Assembly (NCBI GenBank): GCA_000727475.1
Contig: KL647301.1
Coordinates: 1,575,055 to 1,639,054, forward strand
DNA length: 64,000 nt
Direction: 5' to 3'
DNA from: Sarcocystis neurona
Lineage: Eukaryota > Apicomplexa > Conoidasida > Eucoccidiorida > Sarcocystidae
Shown: positions 1 through 11,231 of the stretch, piece by piece
Numbering within the stretch: the stretch's first letter is position 1
How the letters are laid out: every line of letters starts with the position of its first letter
The notes under the pieces: generated by a model
Seen by the model: the letters and a program-made list of their open reading frames with translations, nothing else
Databases searched by the model: none
What the model was told of the DNA's origin: nothing
Program-made: the position numbers and the translations under genes

Positions 1-890
1 TACGAAGACTTTGGCCTGTGTGATGTACGTACACTGTAGGACTGCTCTCGTATCAGGGGGCTTTCATGTATGTGGTGTACGTACACCGAAAAATTATCTT
101 CGTGTTAGAAGATTTTCATCTGTGTGTGGTGTACGTACACTGTAGGACGTTTCTTTGTAGAAGGGAAAGACGTGCGCCTGCAGCGGGACTCTTCGAAGGT
201 TTGATTTTCGGGAGTGACATCCGAAGAGAAAAAGAGGAGAAGAGAGAACGACGAAGACAACGATGTGCCTCTACTACACACTTGTAGGGGGGGAGCACTC
301 GTCAGATATCTATCTATCTATCTATCCACCTATCTATATATATACATATATATATTCATGTATAGTTTCAGACGTACATATGTTGGAGTTGGGCAACCCA
401 CGTATTCGTTTACCTATTGATGCGTACTTATATATTTTCCATGTGCGTGTATTTCAAGTACTCCTCTGATGTAGTGTCTGTGCCTGTATATAAATAGAGG
501 GACAGAGAGTCATACACATACGTATATATGTGGGAGAATTTGAGTAGGTCGTGTTGGTTGAAGGGCGTATAAATACATCTTGACAGGCAGGAAGGTTCTT
601 CATGCGTATTACGTGTATACGTTTTCGCTTTTTTTGTCTACACATATAACAGATGTGTATATATAAAGACACGCGTTCAAAGGGGAGTGTCTACCGGTGT
701 GAAAACATCTACGTAATGGATTTCTTCATACGTCTCCGGGCTTCATCTTGAACTTTACGTACTTCTCTATCTATCTACACATATATATATATATATATAT
801 GTATATATCCATATATATATATATATACGAAGAGAGAGAGAGAAACACATACGCATATAATTTGGTGTTATTTACGAAAGGCATGGGCAG
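1..890. other. Intron-like sequence upstream of the SRP68 exons
   Basis: Three TGTACGTACA palindromes in the first 150 bases, then TATC and (TA)n microsatellites and a GA tract. No exon was recognised. Presumably an SRP68 intron continuing left of the window. Confidence 0.5.
74..87. repeat. Dispersed palindrome GGTGTACGTACACC (example copy)
   Basis: Core TGTACGTACA also at 24, 129, 3039, 15841, 15887, 23939, 27224, 54611 and 59301; three copies occur within the first 140 bases. Confidence 0.9.
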
Positions 891-953
891 ATGCGCGCGC
901 TGCAGGAATTTTTGGTTTCCCCGCAAATGCAGCTGCTTTCTACGTTAGAAAAT
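891..953 (+). CDS. SRP68: SRP68 candidate exon (most 5' in window)
   Basis: Follows an AG at 889-890 and is open to a GTGTTC donor at 954; 21 codons reading MRALQEFLVSPQMQLLSTLE-N, phase 0 to 0. Helical and Leu-rich, as expected for the helical repeats of SRP68, but the donor is weak and there is no motif. A read-through or a different boundary is possible. Confidence 0.35.
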
Positions 954-3900
954 GTGTTCTCTTGCAGCGACATTTATCCTGTTGACGAAGGTGTGCATGC
1001 GTTGTGGAACTTTTTCTAATTTTGGCTGGTGCAGCGACTCATCACTCCTCTGGCCCAACGTTTCGAGGCGCGCGCCCTTGCGGCTGTTGTCAGCGGTACG
1101 GCCACTCCAGTGTTCGAAGAATCAATTCTATTTGCTTCTTTCCGCATATATATATATATATACACGCACACACACAAGTACATAAACAGTAACTACACAT
1201 CAATATGTATGCATACATATGTGTGAATGTACACCAGGACGGCTGCACACATATTGGACACGCGCTGTTGCTGCTGTTTACAGCGGTAGGTTTTCGAGTA
1301 CACAAAATAATATATCTGTCTCTGTCTACATATACAGATATAAGTAAGTTCACGTAACTACACACATATATATGCATATGTATATGTACGGGATATATAC
1401 GTACCGATACGCGTCTGCATATGTGAAGGCGGTAAGAGTAGCCGTCTGTAGGTCTCTGTGTGTGTGTGTGTACGTAGAGAGGAACAGGGATAGAACTGTC
1501 TGCGCGTATACGAAGAAATGTACCAAATAAAAAGATAGAGATATATAGAGGAAGACAGAGAAAGCCTAAGTGATTGTGAGCAAGTGTATATACGCATATG
1601 TTGTATGTATATACTAAAAGGGACAGAGGAAGAGAGACAGAGACTGGGGGATACTCACTACGTAATTAAACGGCGAAAAATGAATATAAACTGATACACA
1701 CACACACACACACAGAGAAAGACACAATCGTTACGTAATTGTCAGTCTGCATTTATATATATATATACATATATATGTACAGAGAGAAAAAGAGCGGGAG
1801 AGAGACTTATCAAGTACATACATATATATATATATAAATGAGAGAGAAAAGAGAGGTTAACGAAGTAGCAGGTAGGGCTTGATAAAGAGGCGGAAGAACC
1901 GAAAAGGAGAGGGGCGTGCATGCAATACGGAGAAGTGCACGCATCCTCGATATTCACGTAGACGCTTCTGTAAATGTGTACACGTAGTGAGACTACCCTC
2001 TATGTGTATTTACAGGGAAAAACGTTTATATGTGTATACGTAAGTGGCCAATATTTCGTCCATATACAGCGTAGCTATGAATAAACTACGCACGCGTGTG
2101 TGTACGCACATATATGTATATATGAGGTATAGGTGTATGTATGAATAATAATAGGTCGTCACCTCTTCCCAAATGTACGTGCCTTTCCCGTATATAGGTA
2201 GCTGTAGATATGAATGACGGCAGGGAGGGAGATATACGAGTAGAATAGATTCATAAGCAATAGGAGTGGGTAGGCGATTGCTGGCAAGAAGATGAACAGG
2301 GGAGTCCAGGCGCTCTCCTTCTCTTCCCCCTCCGTCCCTCCGACCTGCTGCACCGGTGTCAGTGCACAACATGCACTGGTGCGTCCTTATAAATCAACCG
2401 TTAAGTAAGACGTGTTTTTCCGATTCATCTCCAGAAAGAGATTCAACTACTTTTGCATTCCTGTACCTTATAGTATACGTACATACATATATATACATAT
2501 ATATATATATGTATATAGGTATAAACGGAGGTGCGTGGATATGTACACACGATGTATTTGGGTAAGCAAGAGCAGTTGAACTTCCTTGTGAAGACGAACA
2601 AATATATGCATACATCTGTAGTTACCTGCATACATACATTTGTACACATCCACGCATATCGGTGTATACGTGTGTATATATATATGTAATGTGAAAGAGA
2701 GAGACGCGCGTCGCTACCTGTATAGGTTGATGAGTTTGTAGGTATAGACGTGAATACACTTGACTTTCTTTCTTTTTCTCGAAGTGTATATATACGTATC
2801 CTGTGCATGCGTGCGTATGGGGTGACTGCTGCTTTGTGTGTGGAACAGAGGAGACTGCCGCTGCTGCGAAGAGCGAAAGTGCTGCAGCAGCTGCTGGCTG
2901 CGAGGGACTGGACACTGCTGTGGCCCTTTTGGGAGAGGGAGAGAAACAAGGGAATTTGTTCTTTCAGACGGCTGGCGGCATGCGAGAGAAACGGAAACTC
3001 TTCAAAGCCAAGAAAGATACGCACACTGCGGCTTCAGCTGTACGTACACCCCAGTACAGCAGCAGATCAACACCAAAGCATGCAGCACCAGAGAGACAGC
3101 AGCTCGGATAGCGACAGCACCAATCGCAACGGCAGCAGCAATTGCAGCAGTAGCACCAACACAAGCAGCAACGTCGTCCACGAGAAGAAGACTGCGTGCG
3201 GAACATGTGTACTGATTCTGCGCGTATAAGGCATAAGTATATTGACTTTGAGTATATAAACATATGCACATATACGTGTATGTACATGGGTGTTCAAATA
3301 TATGTATATATATATATATATATTGAACATGTGCGTATATAGTATTTGTATACTGAATTTATGTGTATACACATATATACGAATATGTACATATATGTAT
3401 ATATATGTAAGACACACCTGTGAATGTTGTGTGTCCGAAGGTGTGTTTCGGTGTTTGCTGCAGCTGCAGGAATCGACCGCGCGCTACCTGCTGCCCCCTT
3501 CGGAGTCGATCCCGTGCAAGCCACTTCTCTTTGACCTGGTAATGTTGTTTCGTGTTTTTGCCTTTCTATCGCTGTCTCTGTCTCGACCGCGTGCTACCCT
3601 CTTGTCTTTGCTTTCACATATGTTTTTCTCTGTCTTTCTGTTTCTCATTCTTCTTCCTTCTTGTTCTCGAGAAGCGTCTTTGGGAAGAAGAAGAAGACTT
3701 TTGGCTTTCTGGAGATTGGCCACGTTGGGTGTGCGCTTGTGCATGCATGTCATCAAGAAGTGTTTTGTGTACATGCATATATCGGCGGCGCGTGCATCTC
3801 AGGCAGCCTCGCATGTGTGGATAGCGCCGTTTACACGTGCCTGTGTAAGGAAGGCAGAAGCGTCGACACAGCTGTGGCTCGTCTCGCAGCTGTGCGGTGG

Positions 3901-5355
3901 CTAGCCAGAAAGGAAAGCTGCATAGCAGGGTCTCATGTGAAGCGAGACCAGGTAAGGCGGTCGTGGCGGCGCTGCAGAGAGAAACACGGCACCGACCAAC
4001 GTGTCAGGAGAGAATAAGGAGAGACGGGAAAAACGGAGAGGAAGGCGAGGGACAGAGAAAGGAAAAAGAAGAGAGAAATGCAAGAAGAAGAGATGGAAAC
4101 GGAAAAGAGAAGTTTACGAGGAGCTGAAAGGGAAACGGAGATTGAGCGGCAGAGGGAGGTGTGAAGTTGGATATGTATGCACGGGAATGCGTGCCAGGCG
4201 GCGCGGCGTCCTTGTTGAGCGAGGGGGGCGCACGCAAAGAAAGCATCTTGGTGTATGTGTGTGTTTTTGTATATCTTTCTTGAGAAAATCTGTTTTTCCT
4301 TCGTATTCTCTTTGGTTTTTTTCCCTTGCTGCTTCTCCGTTCACGTAACCCCAGAGCAGTGCCGTCTGCGTGACTGACTTTTGCATTTCTTTTCTCTCTC
4401 TCTGTATGTGTCTCCTGCTGTCGTCTCCTGTCTCTCTTCCACCCCCGCCTGGGGATGGCAGCTCTTGACGTACACGAAGGAGTTGCGTTTTTTCTTCCAG
4501 CTGCGTCTCTGCTGCCTTCTGTTCTTCGTTGACGATGTTTGGGTGCGGGCAGGACGTCTCACTTCCGTAGCAGAGACACTCCGCGCACGTAGACACACGT
4601 TCTTCCCGTTTAGTGGCGACATTACCATCTGTGTCCGTGCGGTCCGTATTAGGAGTTCGTGTCTTGTCTATTACTATTAGTATTAGTACTAGTCAGTGTG
4701 TCCTGCCTCGTTTTCCTTGTTTCTGTTTTCGCTCCTCTCGTACGACTGCCTTTGTGGAAAGTTAAGGGGAGACGCAACATTCTTTCTGCCATACTCTGAA
4801 CCTTCTCAATATCTCTCCCTTCTCCGTAGTCTCTTCTCTGTTTCTTCTTCTATCCTTGTGTCCTTCGTCTTGTTCGTGCACTCGTTGGGGATCACTTTTT
4901 CTTCGTCTAAACACTAACCGAAACGAGAGTGTGTTCCGGTGACTTTGTTACAGTCTCGTCTCTTCATCTCTCCTCCCCCTCTTGCGGATTTTTTGCTTTT
5001 ACTTGGGGGCAAAAGTAGAACGTTGCACATGTATTATTGCCGTGTGTAATAGTAGGTCGTCTGCTGTCTCCGTCCATTTCTTCTCCTGTATGTGTCATTC
5101 AATTCCTCATCGTTGTAGAGAGTACACGTATACGCGCACGTTTACCGTACACACGTGCCCGTATTTATTCGAAAACCGTTCGCCCCCGTGTGACGTTGCC
5201 CCGTTGGTATCACTCTTTCACAGGCCATTGCTGCATACCAACCTCCAGAAGCACTTGCTGCTGCGGTGGCGGCTGCTGAAAAAGAAGAAAAGGTGGCAAA
5301 CGAAGGAGCGAGAGGAGTGCGGAGCTTCGTTAAAAGTCTGTTCTGGAAAAAGTAA
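891..5355 (+). CDS. SRP68: Signal recognition particle subunit SRP68, C-terminal part (5' end outside window)
   Basis: SRP68 is a protein subunit of the cytosolic signal recognition particle; with SRP72 it binds SRP RNA and helps deliver ribosomes making secretory proteins to the ER. Proposed exons are 891-953, 1035-1095, 2849-3039, 3464-3538 and 5224-5355 (TAA), with phases 0, 1, 0, 0 that join cleanly and give 173 residues. The diagnostic part is exon 3464-3538, ending IPCKPLLFDL, joined to exon 5224-5355 starting AIAAYQPPE and ending FVKSLFWKK. Eukaryotic SRP68 proteins end in the same order: Pro-rich lead, CKPLxFDLA, a few residues to a Pro pair, a charged helix, then a short Gly/aromatic tail. 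The Ala/Ser-rich exon 2849-3039 sits where other SRP68 proteins have a poorly conserved linker. The N-terminal RNA-binding region is not in the window. The two first exons are less certain than the last two. The gene converges with the TMF-like gene on the other strand. Confidence 0.75.
1035..1095 (+). CDS. SRP68: SRP68 exon
   Basis: Between acceptor GGTGCAG and donor GTACGG; 20 codons plus one base. It reads RLITPLAQRFEARALAAVVS, a helix comparable with the LIT...AA stretch shortly before the linker in animal SRP68. Phase 1 at its end is completed exactly by the AG that opens the exon at 2849. Confidence 0.55.
1096..2848. other. SRP68 intron, microsatellite-rich
   Basis: (TA)n, CA/TG and GA-rich tracts throughout; the open frames are repeats of Tyr/Ile/His codons. 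No supported exon. Confidence 0.5.
2849..3039 (+). CDS. SRP68: SRP68 exon, Ala/Ser/Lys-rich linker
   Basis: Acceptor GGAACAG, donor GTACGT; the donor lies inside a TGTACGTACA palindrome at 3039-3048. In phase it encodes EETAAAAKSES..., then GLDTAVALLGEGEKQGN and a basic stretch MREKRKLFKAKK. Another frame is also open here, so the reading frame rests on phase agreement with exons 1035-1095 and 3464-3538. Ala expansion by GCT/GCA codons is typical of this genome. Confidence 0.5.
3040..3463. other. SRP68 intron
   Basis: CAG-rich in its first 150 bases, then (TA)n and TG tracts. No supported exon. Confidence 0.5.
3464..3538 (+). CDS. SRP68: SRP68 exon with the PCKPLxFDL motif
   Basis: Acceptor TTTGCTGCAG, strong donor CTG|GTAATG; 25 codons, phase 0 to 0. 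It contains ARYLLPPSESIPCKPLLFDL, matching the conserved motif near the SRP68 C terminus. An alternative acceptor six bases downstream would drop two codons. Confidence 0.85.
3539..5223. other. SRP68 intron
   Basis: Pyrimidine-rich at first, purine-rich around 4010-4140. An in-phase alternative end at 3803-3904 was considered and set aside. No microsatellite longer than a few units. Confidence 0.6.
5224..5355 (+). CDS. SRP68: SRP68 last exon and stop codon
   Basis: Acceptor CACTCTTTCACAG, 43 codons and TAA. It starts AIAAYQPPEALAAAVAAAEK, continuing FDL in phase, and ends in a basic-aromatic tail (GVRSFVKSLFWKK) like the short C-terminal tail of SRP68 proteins. Ala-rich middle helix. Confidence 0.85.
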   Translation, partial: AIAAYQPPEALAAAVAAAEKEEKVANEGARGVRSFVKSLFWKK

Positions 5356-7725
5356 AATTTCTCGAAAGTCGCCGTCGGCAACGCAGCTGCGAAACACCGC
5401 AAAGCAGCGGCGCGAGAGCCGCAGCAGCACAACCACTACGTATTTACGTGTGCACGCGTATGCGTCCTTCAATGTGTCTACGTGGAAAAGCATCGGTTGC
5501 TGATTTATTGTGTACTAGCATCTATGGAGAAGTGAGGATGACTTCTGTTTTGGTGGGAAGAACGTCTTTATCCCTGCAGTTGTTGGTCAGGTAGTGACCG
5601 CGCGTCTTTTTCTGTCGGCCGGGGTACCGATGGAAGAGCTGAGCTACACTACTGTGCAAGATCCGTCTTTGAACTAGCGGGCCTTTTGTTTCGAGTTTGA
5701 AAGGAACTGCCGCTCAACAAAAGACAGTTCTCCCTGCGATTGACTGAGGACTGCTCAACTGTCGCACTTTTTTCCTTCCCCTCGCTCCGCCTTCCTCTCG
5801 GGAAAGACGAACTTGCGTAAAACGCGTGTGTGGCGACTCAGCGAAAACCAGAGCTACGTGTCCACGAGCGGGTTCGTTGGTGAAGTGGCTTGTGCGCCGG
5901 CAGAAATCGTTTTCTCTAATAAACGGCAGCTCTCGGGGTTGAGCGCGACGCGTCAAAACGCCTTTTGTTCGAGAAATCCTCCCGGAAAACCGTTACTGCC
6001 AGGCAGAGCCGTAGATTTCTCAACGGAGAAAAACCAGAGCACCCCCGTAAATGACACCTGTACGTGCGTCTCTCGATAATGCGTGTATACACGTGTATAT
6101 ACGTCCTATATGTTGTTTTCTGAATTTCTTCGAACACACGTGTATGTCAGACGACCTCGAAAATGCACGTGTGTTTGTTTTCGTGTACGCTAACACGTAT
6201 GTGTGCAGCAGAAGTGTGACTGGTTGCGGCGTACATTCACTTTACACATCCACGGGCGGCAGCGACTCTACATAGAGAGTGCCCGCCGAATTCTCCAAGT
6301 AGCCGGACGATGCGGTGGCACTAGAATACATTGCCGAGATTGTGAAGGAAGACGCTGCAGTATGTACTGATGTTGCGGCTCCGACACCTGTGCGTCCATC
6401 TCTCTACAACGGGTAGACACATACGTGTATGCAGATCGTCTCTGTTGATCTCTGCATGCGTATACATATACATGTATATACAAGAAAGTGTGTGGAGTAA
6501 TTGTGTCAACAGCAGGAGAGATACATCTGACCGCGGTTTTTCTCTTCTTCATTTCTAGTACACATTCACATCCATTTACAGAAGCGTGCACTACGTGTGA
6601 TAATAGGCACGTCGTGGAGCAACTGCGAACTGACACGTGGTTCCTGCGGCGTGGAAAGCAGTACGCCAGAGGAGAGAGAAGCAGCTCTTGCTGTGGACTT
6701 TTTCTTTCTCTGATGAATACACCTGCAGAGACGCAGGCAAAGGCCCGCGCGAGGCCTCAGAACGCGTCGAACACATCTCCTTGCCTGCACCCGGATGCAC
6801 ACACTTGGTGCCTACTGCGTATATATGTATGGGACACGCGAGCCCGTGACGCACTGTACAGGCGCACACGCAAGCTATTTACTAGACACACGCGTGGACG
6901 TGTACTGGCCGGTGCTTGAGTATCTACGGAGGGACAAAAAATTGACCTCCTGCACGAGACGCCCTGTCTCGATCGCTCCTTCACGGGAACGTCCTGCTGC
7001 GAGTTTTTGCTGGTGAACGCGGGCTCGCAAATATGTCGCGCTTCCCTCAGGAACATGCAAGTCCGGCGCACGTCCTCCTGCGCCGCTTGCGTGTGCGTAC
7101 AGCTGTACAACTGTTTCGCCATTGAATATTGTATTCATATCCAAGCCTCTTTCTCTCTTCTCACATACGCACACGCGTCAATACTGTTGTTGTGTCTGGA
7201 ACTATACACATATATACATATATATATGTATTCTTGTTCATCTGCACACGGAGAGAAAGGCACACACGTTTGCGGAGGGCTCTACATACACATATGCACT
7301 ACATAGGCGCGACAGGTCGTACATGTCGCAGCTGCTGGATGAGACCCACTCGCTCTCTGTTGTGTTGCTGCTGCTGCTGCTATCTTTTCGACGTTTTATC
7401 CCAGTTGCCGGGGGCACATAGGTTCTCAGGCTGCGATGAAGCAGCAGATTATCATGCAAGGATGTATTCACGTTCGTATGTAAGTCTCTGTACATGTGCG
7501 TGTTGCATAGATTCAACGAGGCGAACGCGGACGGTGCCACCCGTTGGACACCTGGTAGACCCTGCTGCTCCTGAAGCTACTCCTCGTGCTGCTGTTGCTG
7601 CTTCTTTTGCCACAGCTGTTTTGGTGTTGCTCCTGTTGCTCGTGGTGGTGCTGTTTTAGGTGTTGCTACTGCTGTTGTGGGTGTGGCTGCTGCTTGTGCG
7701 CACGGCTTCATAGCTGCTGCGGTCG
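5356..7725. other. Convergent intergenic region
   Basis: Lies between the 3' ends of SRP68 (+) and the TMF-like gene (-). Mixed composition with few simple repeats; it must hold both 3' untranslated regions. I see no convincing gene or splice-bounded exon here; the open frames of up to 140 codons are unbiased. Confidence 0.5.
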
Positions 7726-7906
7726 CTAGCAGAGCTGCTGCTGCCTCGGCAATTGCTGCTCGTTCATGTTGCTGCTGGTCCTGCTTTCAAAGGCAGCAAG
7801 CTGCTGAGCGTATTGCTCGACTTGGCGACGGTACATTTCTACAGTTTCACGCTGCTCGTCCACTGCGTCCTGCAGCTGCCGCATGCGGCGCTCTGCCGTC
7901 TCCCCT
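7726..7906 (-). CDS. TMF-like gene, last exon and stop codon
   Basis: Acceptor GCTACTGCTGCAG, one completing base, 59 codons and TAG. Starts GETAERRMRQLQDAVDEQRE, continues TVEMYRRQVEQYAQQLAAFE and ends in a short polar tail (LPRQQQLC). The GE-x-AE start and MYRRQVE spacing resemble the end of the TMF C-terminal domain, with one extra heptad. The domain is shorter than usual. Confidence 0.8.
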
Positions 7907-10900
7907 CTGCAGCAGTAGCAGCGCAGCAGGGAGAGCAGGAGCCGTCGTACCCGCAGCAGCGGCGACAACAGGAGCGGCAGCAACGGCGCAACACCAGCGC
8001 AAAGCAGAACAGCAGCACCTTTCCCACATACGTCAGAGAGAAGAAATATCGGCAAATTCTCATCGAGAAAATCTATTCAACAGCGCTACACGTACATACA
8101 TATATATATATATAAAGAAAAATGTTAGTAATATACAACTGCAGTACCTACATATGTATACATATTAAGAAGAGAGTAATACACAACAGCAGTTCACACA
8201 CGTATATACATATATAAAGAGAGAAGAGAATAATACACATAAACATCGAACACAGCCACGCATATATATATATATACACGTCGAGCTGTACATAAATGAA
8301 TATAAACAGATGGGCGCACGACGATATAAATTCATATGTACAGAGGGCCTCTATAGAAGTAGGAAATGGCTGTGTAGCAAAGTGTAAGACAGGTGCATCT
8401 CGTCCGACTGCTGCTCGACCGACGGTGCAGCAGCACGAGAAAATGTCGACAACGTGATCCCACAACTATACGCAACAGCAGCAATTCTTTCCATCTCCCC
8501 GCAGCTCACGTAGTCGTCCTGATTTACGTTATAAATATGAAATCACCTGCGGCACGTGTGCACGTAAAAATAGATATCCTGTGAGAGAGAAAACAGACAG
8601 CTCCACAGAGAGAGACAGAGAGACACAAAGGGAGGCAAACACGGCTACAGATAAACGTATAAGCGTAAAGAGTGACACACGTATACATGTATATATATAC
8701 GTGTGTCTACGGACGAATGCGGACACAACATTATATGCATGCAAGATGACCTATACACATGTGTATATATATATATATATATATGCAGATGTGCGCATTT
8801 TCATTAATACCGGCACGACGCTGCAGATGGAGAAACTTGCTGTGAAGCACGAATCAGTGCAGAAGAAAAAGTCCTTCTTCATGCACCTGCTGCTTCTATT
8901 GCTACGGGTGTTGCTGGTGCTGCTAGTGTTTGTTGCAGCACCTAATGTTGCAGCCGTGCCGCTGTCGCTGCTGCTGCTACTACTGCTGCCGCTTCTTACC
9001 CCAACAGATGTAGCCAATTATTTCTCTCGCGATTCAGAACTTCCACCTGCTGCCTGCAGCAGCAGTCTCCACTCGCACACAAAATTTCCCTGCTCTTGCC
9101 TGTTATTTCTGATGACCGGATCATTTAAAGTACACACGTATACATACATATAAATATAAATAAGGAAATGTGTACATCTCGTCTCTCTGTCGAAGACATT
9201 TTCACTTACGCCTGTTTACAACTGCCTGAGAATATACAGTGTCTCTTTACCCTCCTCAGGACATATACACATATATATATATATATATATGTCTATGTAT
9301 ACGTACTTAGTTGTACCAGTACACATTCATACGTATATATATATATATATATGTAGAGAGAAAGAGAGGGACGTAAATATGTATATATATGGAAGAAGAG
9401 ATGTATCAATATACATATATGTATGTGAATACGTGGAGAGTGGAAAATGTTTTCTTCGTATAAATTATCAGGCTTACTGGCGTCGACGCGAGAGGGCGCG
9501 GAAAACTCTCGTCTCGTCGTGACAGAGAAGTGTCCAGACGTGTACGTGTGGGGGAGAGAGACAGAGACGGAGACAGAGAAGCCCGCGGCAGAAAGATAGA
9601 AAGACGACTTTGTATGCGCAGGTACACAAATATATGTGGATATGTAATATACGTCAATACATATATATGTAAGGACGTACGCGTGTACATATGGTATACA
9701 GAGTCATGTACACAGATGTAAATAAGTGATGTACGATATACGTAGACATATATACATATATATATATGTATTTATGCAGGTAATATATATATAGTATGTT
9801 AGGTACACACAGGTGCATAAGTGTACGTATAGGCGCACAGACGTGGCATATATATATATATGTATATATATATATAGGTGTACCTAAATGACGTGTATAG
9901 TGTATATGTATGTATGTTTCTATATAAAACGACGTGCATGTATCAAGACCTTACTGTAGATAGAGTTTTTCCTGCGCAAGAAGAAGGCACTGTGTCTCGT
10001 ATCCTTCGCGTTGCTCCTTTAAAATTTGCACTTCTGCTTGTAGTGCTGCCACCTGCCGTTCCAGCTGTCTCGCTGAGAGAAAGAGCCGCAGCAACAGCAG
10101 CCGAAGCAACAGCAGGATCGACAGCAGCAGCAACAGCAGCAACAGCAGCAGCAGCAACAGCAGTAACAGCAACAGCAGCATCAGCAGCAGCAGCAACAGC
10201 AATTGGAGACGTAGCAGGCCTAACAAAAGCGTCGAAGCTTTTACTTGAAGAAATGCAGTTCCTACTGGCGCAGAGGTACGAGAAGAGGGGTGGCCATACC
10301 ACCTTACACACAGCCGTTCCTACATTCCGCTCGTGCGCCCTCACAGACCGTAAATATAGGTTGGCTCTCTATACGTAGTGTACGCCCTGTTCCTTTCATA
10401 TATATATATATATATATATGTATATACACGTATACGTACGTCTATTGACAGAAAATATATATATATACTTGCGTGAAAGCAGATTTATATAGAGAGGTTC
10501 ACAGATACACATATATGTACACACTCCTATGACATACGCATAAAGGAACTGCATATAGATATACCATCCGTGTGCATATGAACGACGCCCTATGTCCTTT
10601 CACATAGATACACTTATATGTATAAATACGCCTGGAAACGCCATAACATGTCCATCTACGTAGCACGTGCGTATAGGTATGCATATTAACATATATAGAT
10701 ATATATATATATGCGTATACAAGTGAATGTATATACCTACGTCAATACGCCCGCAGACCCAGCAACATTCCTATTTATATACTATGTTCGTATGTATTAA
10801 ATGTGTATATACATACACCTGGAGACCCAGCCACATTCATACTCCGAAATTTTTAGGTGTAGGCAATCGGCGTAGAGTCCACAAGTGTCCACGTATATGT

Positions 10901-11198
10901 GTGTCTTTCTAAGAATACCGGCGACTGAGAAACATGCATACATGAACACTATAGATGCCCACACACACACACGCAGATATATATAGGGGAGCGGCGACGC
11001 TGGACAGGTTACAGAAGTGATTCTCACGTTGAGCCAGTGCGCACAGAAGAAACTAAGGAAAAGCGGTGTCCGGAGACTCGAGCAATCCTTCTACGGAAAT
11101 GTCCACACATATAGGTGATGTATCCACTCACGAACATACAAGTCTTTCATAGAGAGACGGCTACCGTCCTGACCATCAATATACTCAGATACATACAC

Positions 11199-11231
<33 letters not shown>

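Noticed and set aside
3803..3904. In-phase alternative last exon for SRP68 (AASHVWIAPF... ending in TAG)
   Set aside because: It also starts with Ala after an AG, but the exon at 5224-5355 fits the family end far better (AIAAYQPPE and the FVKSLFWKK tail).
7677..8168. 163-codon + strand frame
   Set aside because: Antisense of the last exon of the TMF-like gene plus flanking CTG/CAG sequence.
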